Shown here piece after piece: positions 1 through 6,696 of a stretch of DNA of 8,584 nt (positions within the stretch are counted from its first letter, which is position 1; every line of letters starts with the position of its first letter). The position numbers were made by a program, and so were the translations under genes. This DNA is from Pseudorhodobacter sp. (lineage in GTDB: Bacteria; Pseudomonadota; Alphaproteobacteria; Rhodobacterales; Rhodobacteraceae): NCBI GenBank assembly GCA_014378345.1, contig JACMNW010000373.1:1-8584 (forward strand). The letters run 5' to 3'. A model generated the notes under the pieces. That model did not search any database. It was not told the DNA's origin and worked only from the letters and a program-made list of their open reading frames with translations.

Positions 1-1481
1 ATTTTGCCGAAACTGGTCATGTCAAACAGCCCGACGCCTGTCCGCACCGCCATGTGTTCAGCGCGTTGATTATCAAACCAGTTCTGCCGACCCCACGAAT
101 ACTGATAGTCCCGCGCCTGCCCCGGATTTGCGAACCAATTTGCGCGCTCCCACCCCGCAGCCTCGCCAAACACCGCGCCCCGTGCTTCCAGATGCGCATG
201 AAGCGGCGAACGTCGAACCCCGCGCGCTGTGGCAAACTGGCGATAGGGATAGTGGTCGGCGTACAGCAGGCCAAGCGTTTCTGACACGCGTTCCTTCAAG
301 TATTTGCGGTTTCGCTGGAACGGCTGCGCGCGCCGGATATCCACTTCCCACAGATCAAAGGGCGCCTCGCCTTCGGTTATCCAATGCGCCAGCGCCATGC
401 CAGCCCCGCCAGACCCGGCAATACCAACCGAGTTATAGCCCGCCGCCACCCAATAGCCGCCCAGTTCCGGCGCTTCGCCCAGATAGTAGCGATCATCGGG
501 GGTAAAACTTTCCGGCCCGTTGAAAAATGTATGGATGCCAGCGGTTTGGAACAACGGCAAGCGGTTCATCGCGTGTTCTAAGATCGGTTGGAAATGATCC
601 CAGTCTTCCGGCAGCGTGTCAAAACAGAAATCCTCACGGATGCCGTTCATGCCCCAAGGCTTGGCTTTCGGCTCAAACGCGCCAACCATCATCTTGCCCG
701 CGTCCGATTTGTAATAGGCGCATTCGTGGGGCACCCGCAGCACCGGCAAATGGCCAAGGCCGGCAATCGGTTCGGTGATCAGATAGAAATGTTCGCACGC
801 GTGCAGCGGTAGTGTCACACCCGACGCCCCCGCCAATTCCCGCCCCCACATGCCACCGCAGTTGATCACCACATCGGCCGCTATATGCCCCGGCTCGCCG
901 CCCACCTCGTAATCCACCCCGGTAACCCGGCCACCCGCTTTGGTCACACCCACAACCTTGGTATGCTCGAATATCTGCGCGCCGCGCATCCGCGCACCTT
1001 TGGCCAGCGCCATCGCAATATTGGCCGGGTCGCACTGCCCGTCCAGTGGCAGATGCACGGCCCCCACCACATCGCCGATCTCCAGATGCGGATACATCGC
1101 CTTGGCTTCTAGGGCAGAGATTTCCTGCACATCCACATCAAATATCCGCGCCACCGTCGCCTGCCTAAGCAATTCCTCATGCCGCGCCGCAGTCAGGGCC
1201 ACCGATATGCTGCCAACCTGCCGCATCCCCGTCTCGATGCCCGTTTCCGCAGCCAGCTTGACATACAAATCCGCCGAATACTTCGCCAGCCGGGTCATAT
1301 TGGCCGATCCGCGCAACTGCCCGATCAGCCCCGCCGCATGCCAAGTGGTGCCGCTGGTCAGTTGCTGGCGTTCCAGCAGCACAACATCCGTCCACCCCGC
1401 CTGCGCCAGATGATACGCGACTGAGCAGCCAGACACCCCGCCACCAATGATAACAGCGCGGGCATTTGCGGGGATCGTCAT
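1..1481 (-). CDS. Dimethylglycine/sarcosine dehydrogenase-like flavoprotein, paralogue 2 (C-terminus outside window)
   Basis: The frame is open from an ATG at 1481 to the window edge (493 complete codons, no stop), so about 60% of a normally 800-815 aa enzyme is present. Seen: an N-terminal dinucleotide-binding fold with GGGVSG at residues 13-18, then the TSGTTWHAAGL stretch whose His48 matches the covalent FAD-linking histidine of mitochondrial dimethylglycine dehydrogenase (family knowledge). The FAD-dependent (DAO) fold runs to about residue 370. The middle FAO_M-type region follows, and the first residues of a GcvT-like folate domain (RTGVGLFDMTSFGK) end at the window edge. Family role: oxidative N-demethylation of dimethylglycine, sarcosine or similar amines in the cytoplasm, with the methyl carbon captured as methylene-tetrahydrofolate. 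The start is supported by GGAGAG at 1493-1488, six bases upstream, and by the ATGA overlap with the preceding oxidoreductase stop, which suggests translational coupling. Third gene of the operon. The family is firm; the substrate is unknown. Confidence 0.9.
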   Translation of the reverse strand, partial: MTIPANARAVIIGGGVSGCSVAYHLAQAGWTDVVLLERQQLTSGTTWHAAGLIGQLRGSANMTRLAKYSADLYVKLAAETGIETGMRQVGSISVALTAARHEELLRQATVARIFDVDVQEISALEAKAMYPHLEIGDVVGAVHLPLDGQCDPANIAMALAKGARMRGAQIFEHTKVVGVTKAGGRVTGVDYEVGGEPGHIAADVVINCGGMWGRELAGASGVTLPLHACEHFYLITEPIAGLGHLPVLRVPHECAYYKSDAGKMMVGAFEPKAKPWGMNGIREDFCFDTLPEDWDHFQPILEHAMNRLPLFQTAGIHTFFNGPESFTPDDRYYLGEAPELGGYWVAAGYNSVGIAGSGGAGMALAHWITEGEAPFDLWEVDIRRAQPFQRNRKYLKERVSETLGLLYADHYPYRQFATARGVRRSPLHAHLEARGAVFGEAAGWERANWFANPGQARDYQYSWGRQNWFDNQRAEHMAVRTGVGLFDMTSFGK

Positions 1482-2527
1482 GCGTCACTCTCCGAAGGAA
1501 TAAGAACCAGTTTACCGGGATAGGTGCCCGCCGCCAGATCAGCTTGCGCGCGGGCAATATCGCGCAGCGGGTAGGTTTTTGAGATCACTGGCCGGATACG
1601 GGCGGCGTTAATGATTGTAACCAAGCCTGCAAACACTTCGCGCGATTGGTTGGTGCAGCCCAGTAGCGTCAGATCGTTCAGATACACGGTTCGCAGATCG
1701 CCCGTCACCATCGGCCCCGCCACAGCCCCAGACGTGGCATAGCGCCCACCGGGGCGCAGGCTTTCCAGCCGGTCCTGCCAACCGATCCCGCCCACCACGT
1801 CAATCACCACATCATAATGCCGGGGTTTGGGCACCGCGTCACGGTCCAGCACATCGCCACCTGGGCTGCGCACCACATGCGATTTGCCAAGGCTGCATTG
1901 CCCGGTCACATCTGCCCCGCGCACCAACGCCAGTTGCACGGCTGCCAGTCCAACACCGCCCGAGGCACCAGTTACCAGCACCCGTTCGCCCACCGCCACG
2001 GCTGCGCGGCTGATCAAGTTGAACGCAGTGCCATAAGCGCAGGGCACCGCGCCAATTTCGATGTCTGACAGAGGCGAGGCCGAAACATCATATAAATACC
2101 GCGCGGGCACGACGCAATATTGCGCAAATGCCCCGTCATATTCCGATCCTATCACCGATATCGCCAATGGATTGTCCGCAGTCGGTTCCGGCTGGCAGGT
2201 CGAACATGTCACCCGCGCGCCGATGGCAACATCGGTCACGCCTGCGCCCAGCGCCACCACACGGCCACATAAATCGCCACCCTGAATGCGCGGAAACGCC
2301 ATGGCCCCGGCATAGCCCGCAGCCCGCCCTTCACGGCCCGACTTGGCCGCGCCGTACCAACCGATACGGGTGTTAATGTCGGTCATATTCACGCCAGCTG
2401 CCAACACGCGCACCAAAACCTCGCCTGCACCGGGGCGCGGCACGGGAATGTCATTGCGCCAGATCAACGCCTCCGGCCCGCCATGCGCCACCAGTTGCAC
2501 GCCTTGCATGGTTTGCGGCAGCGTCAT
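1478..2527 (-). CDS. Zinc-independent medium-chain dehydrogenase/reductase (quinone-oxidoreductase-like)
   Basis: A 349-aa protein of the MDR superfamily. Seen: a GroES-like N-terminal half containing GEVLVRVLAAGVNMTDIN (residues 35-52) and FPRIQGGDLCG (78-88), then a Rossmann domain with the nucleotide-binding TGASGGVGLAAVQLA loop (186-200), typical of NADPH-using quinone oxidoreductase-like members. The catalytic zinc Cys is replaced by Asn47 and the usual GHE by GGD (83-85). The four-cysteine structural zinc lobe is also absent; only a CSTC pair at 108-111 remains. It is therefore probably a zinc-free NAD(P)H oxidoreductase, not an alcohol or formaldehyde dehydrogenase. An upstream in-frame ATG at 2683 lies inside the preceding coding region; the chosen start at 2527 has GAGGA at 2539-2535, seven bases away. 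It lies 22 bp after one flavoprotein gene, and its TGA overlaps the ATG of the next, so it belongs to the same operon. Its substrate may be a product or precursor of the demethylation pathway (inference). Confidence 0.85.
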   Translation of the reverse strand: MTLPQTMQGVQLVAHGGPEALIWRNDIPVPRPGAGEVLVRVLAAGVNMTDINTRIGWYGAAKSGREGRAAGYAGAMAFPRIQGGDLCGRVVALGAGVTDVAIGARVTCSTCQPEPTADNPLAISVIGSEYDGAFAQYCVVPARYLYDVSASPLSDIEIGAVPCAYGTAFNLISRAAVAVGERVLVTGASGGVGLAAVQLALVRGADVTGQCSLGKSHVVRSPGGDVLDRDAVPKPRHYDVVIDVVGGIGWQDRLESLRPGGRYATSGAVAGPMVTGDLRTVYLNDLTLLGCTNQSREVFAGLVTIINAARIRPVISKTYPLRDIARAQADLAAGTYPGKLVLIPSESDA

Positions 2528-2549
2528 GCCCAAATCCTCATGCCCAATT

Positions 2550-4991
2550 TCATGCGCGTATCCGCTCGTTCTTGGCATCCCAAAGCGGCGCATCGTCTTG
2601 CACCAATGCCAGATACCGTTCACCAAAAATCTCAACTTCCAATGGCGTTCCGGGCACACATAGATCCGCGCGCACCATGCCAAGGGCTATGCATTTGCCA
2701 ACCCGGTGGCCGAAATAGCCGCTGGTGGTTTCCCCCACGATCACACCGTCCTGCCAAATGGTCGACATATAAGGCGGATCAAAGGTGTCGCTGTCCACTG
2801 TCAGGGTGACAAACTGCTTGGTCACCCCTGCCTGCTTTTCTGCCGCCAAGGCCGCGCGGCCACGGAAGTCGGGCTTTGCCCAATCCACAAACCGCTCAAG
2901 GCCGCCCTGTAGCACGGTGTAATCGGTGGAAAGATCGCCCTTCCACGCGCGGTAGCCCTTTTCGATGCGCAAGGAATTCAGCGCAAACATACCGAACGGC
3001 TTCAATCCCAACGGCGTACCCGCCGCCATCACCGCTTCATAGACGGCTGGCGTATCGGCAAGCCGCGAGTGAATTTCCCACCCCAATTCGCCCGCGAAAG
3101 ACACCCGGAACAGATACACCTCTGCCCCCGCAATGCGTGCTGACTGCAGCGTCAGCCAGCCCTTGGCCAAATCCGCATCGCTAACCGCTGCCAAAATCTC
3201 GCGGCTTTTCGGCCCGGTCAGAATTTGGGTCGACCAGTCATTGGTACTTTCCGTCATCGCAAGCCCGGCATCCAAATGCCGCGCGATCCAGTCGCGGTCA
3301 TGCACCTGTGCCGTTGCCGCCGTGATCAGCAGAATTTCATCGGTCCCCAGCCGTGCCGCCGACATTTCCGTCACAATCCGGCCCTTGTCATCGGCAAAAT
3401 AAGCCAGCCCCAGCCGCCCGACGTTTGGCACCTTGCCGGTGATCTGGCGCGCAAGCCAATCCGCCACGCCCGCGCCTTTGATTAGATAGCGCGAAAACCC
3501 CGGCAGATCGAGGATACCCGCCGCATCCCGCACCGCTTCGCATTCGGCCTTTACCGCCGCAAACCAAGGCCCTTTGCGATCCCACGTCTGGGTGCCCGCC
3601 TCCGACACATCATCGCCCGCCCGCGCGTACCACAAAGCGCGTTCCCACCCATTATAGGCGCCATACTGCGCGCCCAGCGCGGCTGTGTGCGCGTGAACTG
3701 CAGACACCTTTTTGCCCCGCCCCGCAGGCCAGGCATGATGCGGGAAATGCATGGCGTATTCGTGGCCATACACCTCCATCCCCTTTGCAATGCAATAGGC
3801 GGGGTCTTCAAATCCGGTGAAACGCCGTGGATCGCACGACCACATATCCCATTCGGTGGCCCCTTCGGTGATCCATTCCGCCAACACTTTGCCCGCACCC
3901 CCGGCCTGACAAATGCCAAAGGTGAACACGCAGGCTTCAAACGCATTGGGCACGCCCGGCATCGGGCCAATCAGCGGATTGCCGTCCGGCGTGTAGGGGA
4001 TAGGTCCGTTGATAACCTTGGTCAGCGGGGCACGTTCCAGCAACGGCACCCGCGCCATCGCATCGGTGATGTACCATTCAAGGCGTTCCAGATCATCCGG
4101 GAACAACTGGAAAGAAAAATCCTCGGGGAACGGATCATCCGCCGTGACCCAGTGCGCCTTGCAGTTGCGCTCATACGGCCCAAGGTTAAAGCCGTTCTTT
4201 TCCTGCCGCAGATAATAGCTGCTATCGACATCGCGCAGCAGCGGCAGCTTGTGACCCACGGCCTTGGTGCGCGCTTCAACTTCTGGCACGGTATCAAACA
4301 ACAGGTACTGGTGGCTCATCACCATCATCGGCACATCACGGCCAAACCATTTGCCAACTTCGGCAGCATAATACCCCGCCGCATTCACTACAAATTCACA
4401 GCGAATATCGCCCTTGTCGGTTTGCACGACCCATTCATCCCCCTCGCGGCGCACGCCGGTTGCCGGGCAAAACCGTTCAATCCGCGCCCCCATTTGCCGC
4501 GCGCCTTTGGCCAAGGCTTGGGTCAGTTGCGCCGGATCAATATCGCCATCGTTGGGATCATACAGCGCGCCCGTCAGATCATGGGTTTCCAGAAACGGGT
4601 AATACTCCTTGATCTCATCCGGCGTCAGGATCTTCAGATCCATCCCCTGATAGCGGCCCATGCCGACCACCTTCTTAAATTCCTGAAGGCGTTCGGCGCT
4701 ATGCGCCAACCGGATCGAGCCCGTGACGTTGTAATTCATCGGGTAATCCACCGCTTCACCCAAGGTGCGGTACAATTCCGCCGAATAGCGCTGCATGTTC
4801 ATGATCGACCAGCTGGATGAAAATGTCGGCACATTGCCCGCCGCGTGCCAGGTAGACCCGGCGGTCAGCTCGTTCTTTTCCAGCAGCACGCAATCGGTCC
4901 ACCCGGCCAGCGCCAGATGGTACAGCGATGATACGCCAACCACCCCGCCCCCAATGATAACCACCCGCGCACGCTTTGGAAAATCCGACAT
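2550..4991 (-). CDS. Dimethylglycine/sarcosine dehydrogenase-like flavoprotein, paralogue 1 (complete)
   Basis: An 813-aa protein, the usual length for the dimethylglycine dehydrogenase family. Seen: FAD-binding GGGVVG (residues 14-19); TAGSTWHAAG (43-52), with His49 at the covalent FAD position of the mitochondrial enzymes; a DAO fold to about 370; an FAO_M-like middle; then a GcvT-like folate domain. That domain carries GRIVTEM (537-543), SFAGELGWE (631-639) and NSLRIEKGYRAWKGDL (672-687), and ends in a GcvT C-terminal barrel (about 718-806). Glu542 stands where glycine-cleavage T protein has its catalytic Asp; from memory mitochondrial dimethylglycine dehydrogenase also has Glu there, so this is family-typical. 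Role: FAD-dependent N-demethylation with folate capture of the methyl group, electrons probably leaving to ETF (family knowledge). The start at 4991 (MSDFPK) directly precedes the FAD fold, and GGGGGG at 5001-4996 may serve as ribosome site. The in-frame ATG at 5042 falls inside the predicted promoter. First gene of the operon. Substrate unproven. Confidence 0.92.
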   Translation of the reverse strand: MSDFPKRARVVIIGGGVVGVSSLYHLALAGWTDCVLLEKNELTAGSTWHAAGNVPTFSSSWSIMNMQRYSAELYRTLGEAVDYPMNYNVTGSIRLAHSAERLQEFKKVVGMGRYQGMDLKILTPDEIKEYYPFLETHDLTGALYDPNDGDIDPAQLTQALAKGARQMGARIERFCPATGVRREGDEWVVQTDKGDIRCEFVVNAAGYYAAEVGKWFGRDVPMMVMSHQYLLFDTVPEVEARTKAVGHKLPLLRDVDSSYYLRQEKNGFNLGPYERNCKAHWVTADDPFPEDFSFQLFPDDLERLEWYITDAMARVPLLERAPLTKVINGPIPYTPDGNPLIGPMPGVPNAFEACVFTFGICQAGGAGKVLAEWITEGATEWDMWSCDPRRFTGFEDPAYCIAKGMEVYGHEYAMHFPHHAWPAGRGKKVSAVHAHTAALGAQYGAYNGWERALWYARAGDDVSEAGTQTWDRKGPWFAAVKAECEAVRDAAGILDLPGFSRYLIKGAGVADWLARQITGKVPNVGRLGLAYFADDKGRIVTEMSAARLGTDEILLITAATAQVHDRDWIARHLDAGLAMTESTNDWSTQILTGPKSREILAAVSDADLAKGWLTLQSARIAGAEVYLFRVSFAGELGWEIHSRLADTPAVYEAVMAAGTPLGLKPFGMFALNSLRIEKGYRAWKGDLSTDYTVLQGGLERFVDWAKPDFRGRAALAAEKQAGVTKQFVTLTVDSDTFDPPYMSTIWQDGVIVGETTSGYFGHRVGKCIALGMVRADLCVPGTPLEVEIFGERYLALVQDDAPLWDAKNERIRA

Positions 4992-5001
4992 TCTACCCCC
5001 C

Positions 5002-5010
5002 GAAATTCCG
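5002..5010. promoter_or_regulatory. Possible secondary regulator half-site
   Basis: GAAATTCCG at 5002-5010 is the exact reverse complement of CGGAATTTC at 5067-5075 inside the main LysR-type palindrome. It overlaps the predicted start point of the flavoprotein operon and lies beside a short TTCC-G-GGAA symmetry (5006-5014). LysR-type regulators often bind a second, weaker site nearer the promoter. This one lies further downstream than usual, so the match may be chance. Confidence 0.25.
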
Positions 5011-5013
5011 GGA

Positions 5014-5042
5014 AGTATCCTTCGGCGCGGCGGGGCTTTCAA
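5014..5042 (-). promoter_or_regulatory. Predicted promoter of the demethylase operon
   Basis: Reading the minus strand, a -35 hexamer TTGAAA (5042-5037, five of six consensus bases) is followed by a 17-base spacer and a -10 hexamer GATACT (5019-5014, four of six). The transcript should start near 5007, giving a leader of about 16 bases before the ATG at 4991. The geometry is strengthened by the LysR-type palindrome centred exactly 65 bp upstream of that start point. Confidence 0.55.
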
Positions 5043-5064
5043 TTCGCCAAATGCACGGCTATTG

Positions 5065-5079
5065 ATCGGAATTTCCGAT
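5065..5079. promoter_or_regulatory. LysR-type regulator binding box (perfect palindrome)
   Basis: ATCGGAATTTCCGAT is a perfect 7-1-7 inverted repeat. It fits both the general LysR-family T-N11-A motif (T5066, A5078) and the stricter ATC-N9-GAT form known for NodD-like members. It lies in the divergent gap, 12 bp before the GTG of the LysR-type gene and centred 65 bp upstream of the predicted start of the demethylase operon, the standard place for the recognition site of this family. It should serve activation of the operon and self-control of the regulator (inference). Confidence 0.75.
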
Positions 5080-5091
5080 TAGGGGTGCGCC

Positions 5092-5943
5092 GTGCAGATA
5101 GAGCTGATCGAAACATTTCTCGACCTGATCGAAACCCGCAGCTTCAACCGCACGGGGGAACGGCTGGGCATCACTCAATCCACCGTCTCAGGCCGTGTCG
5201 CTGCCTTGGAGGCTGCTCTCGATGTGCGCCTGTTCACCCGGTCGCGCGCAGGCACCGACCTTACGACGGAAGGCCTGCGGTTTGAACCCCACGCCCGCAC
5301 CCTGCGCCATGAATGGCACGAGGCGCGCCGCCGTGTCCGCCCGCAAGGTGATGCCGCCATCACCCTGCGGCTTGGCATCCAGAATGATCTGGCGGCTGGC
5401 CTTATCGGCGATTGGATGGCGCAATTCCGCGCCCGCCTGCCCGATTGCGCCTTTTACATCGAACCTGATTATTCCACCCAGATGTGCCTTGATCTGCTGA
5501 CCGGCACCCTCGATTTTGCTGTCCTGTTCACACCCAAAGCCCAACCCGATCTGCATTTCACCACGCTGGGCGATATGGCCTACCGGCTGATCAGTTCTGA
5601 TACCGACCACACTGCGGGCCTGACCGCCGCCCGCCACATCGTGCCACATTTTTCTCCCTCATTTGAACGGGAACACCGCGCCCTGCTGCCAGACCTTGCC
5701 ATTACCGCCATATCGGTTGGCCAAAGCCTGACCGTGACCGCCTTGCTTACCAAAATGGGCGGATCAGGCTTTGTGATGGAACCCACGGCCCGCGACATGG
5801 TCGCGACGGGGCGTTTTCACTTGGTCAAAGATGTAGCCCCAATGCACCAGCCAGTGTTTGCCGCAACCCATATCCGAAACCGCACGTCGCGCCTGCACCG
5901 CGAATTGCTGCGCATCGTCCAAAAGCATTTCAGCAAATCCTGA
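5092..5943 (+). CDS. LysR-type transcriptional regulator
   Basis: A 283-aa protein, slightly short for the family. Seen: an N-terminal winged helix-turn-helix at residues 2-62, with recognition region FNRTGERLGITQSTVSGRVAALE (18-40) and the typical GIRLFTR-like wing (here DVRLFTRSRAG). A periplasmic-binding-protein-like effector domain follows, from about residue 90 to the end. The GTG start is preferred because AGGGG (5081-5085) sits six bases upstream and the next residues (QIELIETFLDLIETRSF) begin the canonical first helix. It is divergent from the demethylase operon across 100 bp containing a perfect LysR box, so it very probably regulates that operon and itself. The inducer cannot be inferred; a methylated amine or its breakdown product would fit the neighbours. 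It converges with hutC downstream. Confidence 0.9.
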   Translation: MQIELIETFLDLIETRSFNRTGERLGITQSTVSGRVAALEAALDVRLFTRSRAGTDLTTEGLRFEPHARTLRHEWHEARRRVRPQGDAAITLRLGIQNDLAAGLIGDWMAQFRARLPDCAFYIEPDYSTQMCLDLLTGTLDFAVLFTPKAQPDLHFTTLGDMAYRLISSDTDHTAGLTAARHIVPHFSPSFEREHRALLPDLAITAISVGQSLTVTALLTKMGGSGFVMEPTARDMVATGRFHLVKDVAPMHQPVFAATHIRNRTSRLHRELLRIVQKHFSKS

Positions 5944-6006
5944 CCCCAAAATACTGTGCCAAGGTTTCTTTTTCGCCTAAATACTCATCTTGCTTTGCGC
6001 CAACCC
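5944..6006. other. Short convergent intergenic gap between the LysR-type gene and hutC
   Basis: The 63 bp contain no ORF and no convincing stem-loop. Two copies of AAATACT (5949-5955 and 5979-5985) are present. The stretch 5965-5986 read on the minus strand begins GAGTATTTAGGC and ends in an A-rich run; I recall similar sequence at many gene ends in Rhodobacteraceae, but this is memory only. A T-rich run at 5965-5973 (TTTCTTTTT) could contribute to termination of the LysR-type transcript. Confidence 0.4.
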
Positions 6007-6696
6007 TTAAACCGCCGTCAGTAAGCGGTATCCCGGCGCATAGGCCAGCCGGACCCATGTGATTGCCGCCTCCTCACCCCAAGTGCAGCGTTCGGTGATA
6101 AACAATGCAGCCCCGGCAGTTACACCCAACATCTTCGCCTCTTCCCCGCTGGCATTGGCGGCGGAAAACGCGATGTCGCCGCGGGCGTAGCTTACGTTGC
6201 CGACCAGCCATTCATTCGCACTGATCGCTGCAAAATCCGGGGCCGGGTCTTGCAGGACCGACGGATTTAACCAACGATCTTCGATCACAAACGCCACTCC
6301 GTCGGCCAAATGCAAAGATTGCAGATGTAGCCATTCCGCCCCCTGCGCCAGCCCCAACTTCGAGCATACTGGCACAGGCGCCGCCACAACACCTGCCTCG
6401 ATCAGATGATAGCCGTAAATCTGGCCCCGCCCTTCCACCTCCAGCCGTGTCACCGCAATATCCAGCGTGGCCTTGCGCACGGGATGCAACGCCACGCGGG
6501 TGCCCGCCTTGCGCCGCCGCTCCAACACGCCTGCTTGCGCCAATTCGCGCAAGGCCCGGCTGATCGTAGCGCGCGCACAGCCAAATTCGTAAGCCAGCGC
6601 CTCTTCCGTAGGGATCACTGCCCCCGGAAGCCACAACCGCATCCGAATGCGGCGCAATACCTCAGCCCGGATATCTTCCCAGTTGGTCCGGCTCAC
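6007..6696 (-). CDS. hutC: HutC, GntR-family repressor of histidine utilisation
   Basis: A 229-aa protein, close to the usual HutC length. Seen: a GntR winged helix-turn-helix at residues 5-70 (IPTEEALAYEFGCARATISRALRELAQAGVLERRR), then a UTRA effector domain from about residue 85 to the end, closing with the HutC-like WVRLAYAPGYRLLTAV. Known family role: it represses hut genes and is released by urocanate. The start is a GTG at 6696 that overlaps the hutF stop (GTGA), with a strong GAGGG seven bases upstream. An in-frame ATG at 6798 would add 34 residues lying entirely within hutF and without family character. The coupling to hutF makes it the second gene of a hutF-hutC unit, so it should repress its own synthesis through the operator at 8068-8087. 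The assignment as HutC, and not another UTRA regulator, rests largely on the hut neighbours. Confidence 0.9.
   Translation of the reverse strand: MSRTNWEDIRAEVLRRIRMRLWLPGAVIPTEEALAYEFGCARATISRALRELAQAGVLERRRKAGTRVALHPVRKATLDIAVTRLEVEGRGQIYGYHLIEAGVVAAPVPVCSKLGLAQGAEWLHLQSLHLADGVAFVIEDRWLNPSVLQDPAPDFAAISANEWLVGNVSYARGDIAFSAANASGEEAKMLGVTAGAALFITERCTWGEEAAITWVRLAYAPGYRLLTAV

Noticed and set aside
533..543. Loss of the catalytic Asp in the GcvT-like domain (Glu542) of the complete flavoprotein, as a sign of inactivation or new chemistry; positions given are residues
   Set aside because: From memory, mitochondrial dimethylglycine dehydrogenase also has Glu at this place, so it is a normal subfamily feature.
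2528..2683. An upstream ATG at 2683 extending the MDR oxidoreductase by 52 residues
   Set aside because: The extension lies mostly inside the preceding gene and is unlike the family, while the ATG at 2527 has a good GAGGA ribosome site and a normal family N-terminus.
3687..4820. A 377-codon open frame on the plus strand
   Set aside because: It is wholly antisense to the intact flavoprotein gene, has no recognisable domain, and such long antisense frames are expected in high-GC coding DNA.
4992..5042. An upstream ATG at 5042 for the first flavoprotein
   Set aside because: It falls within the predicted -35 element and adds 17 Arg/Pro-rich residues before a start that already sits just ahead of the FAD fold.
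5944..6006. A hairpin terminator between the LysR-type gene and hutC
   Set aside because: I searched both strands for a GC-rich stem before the T-rich run and found no convincing complementarity.
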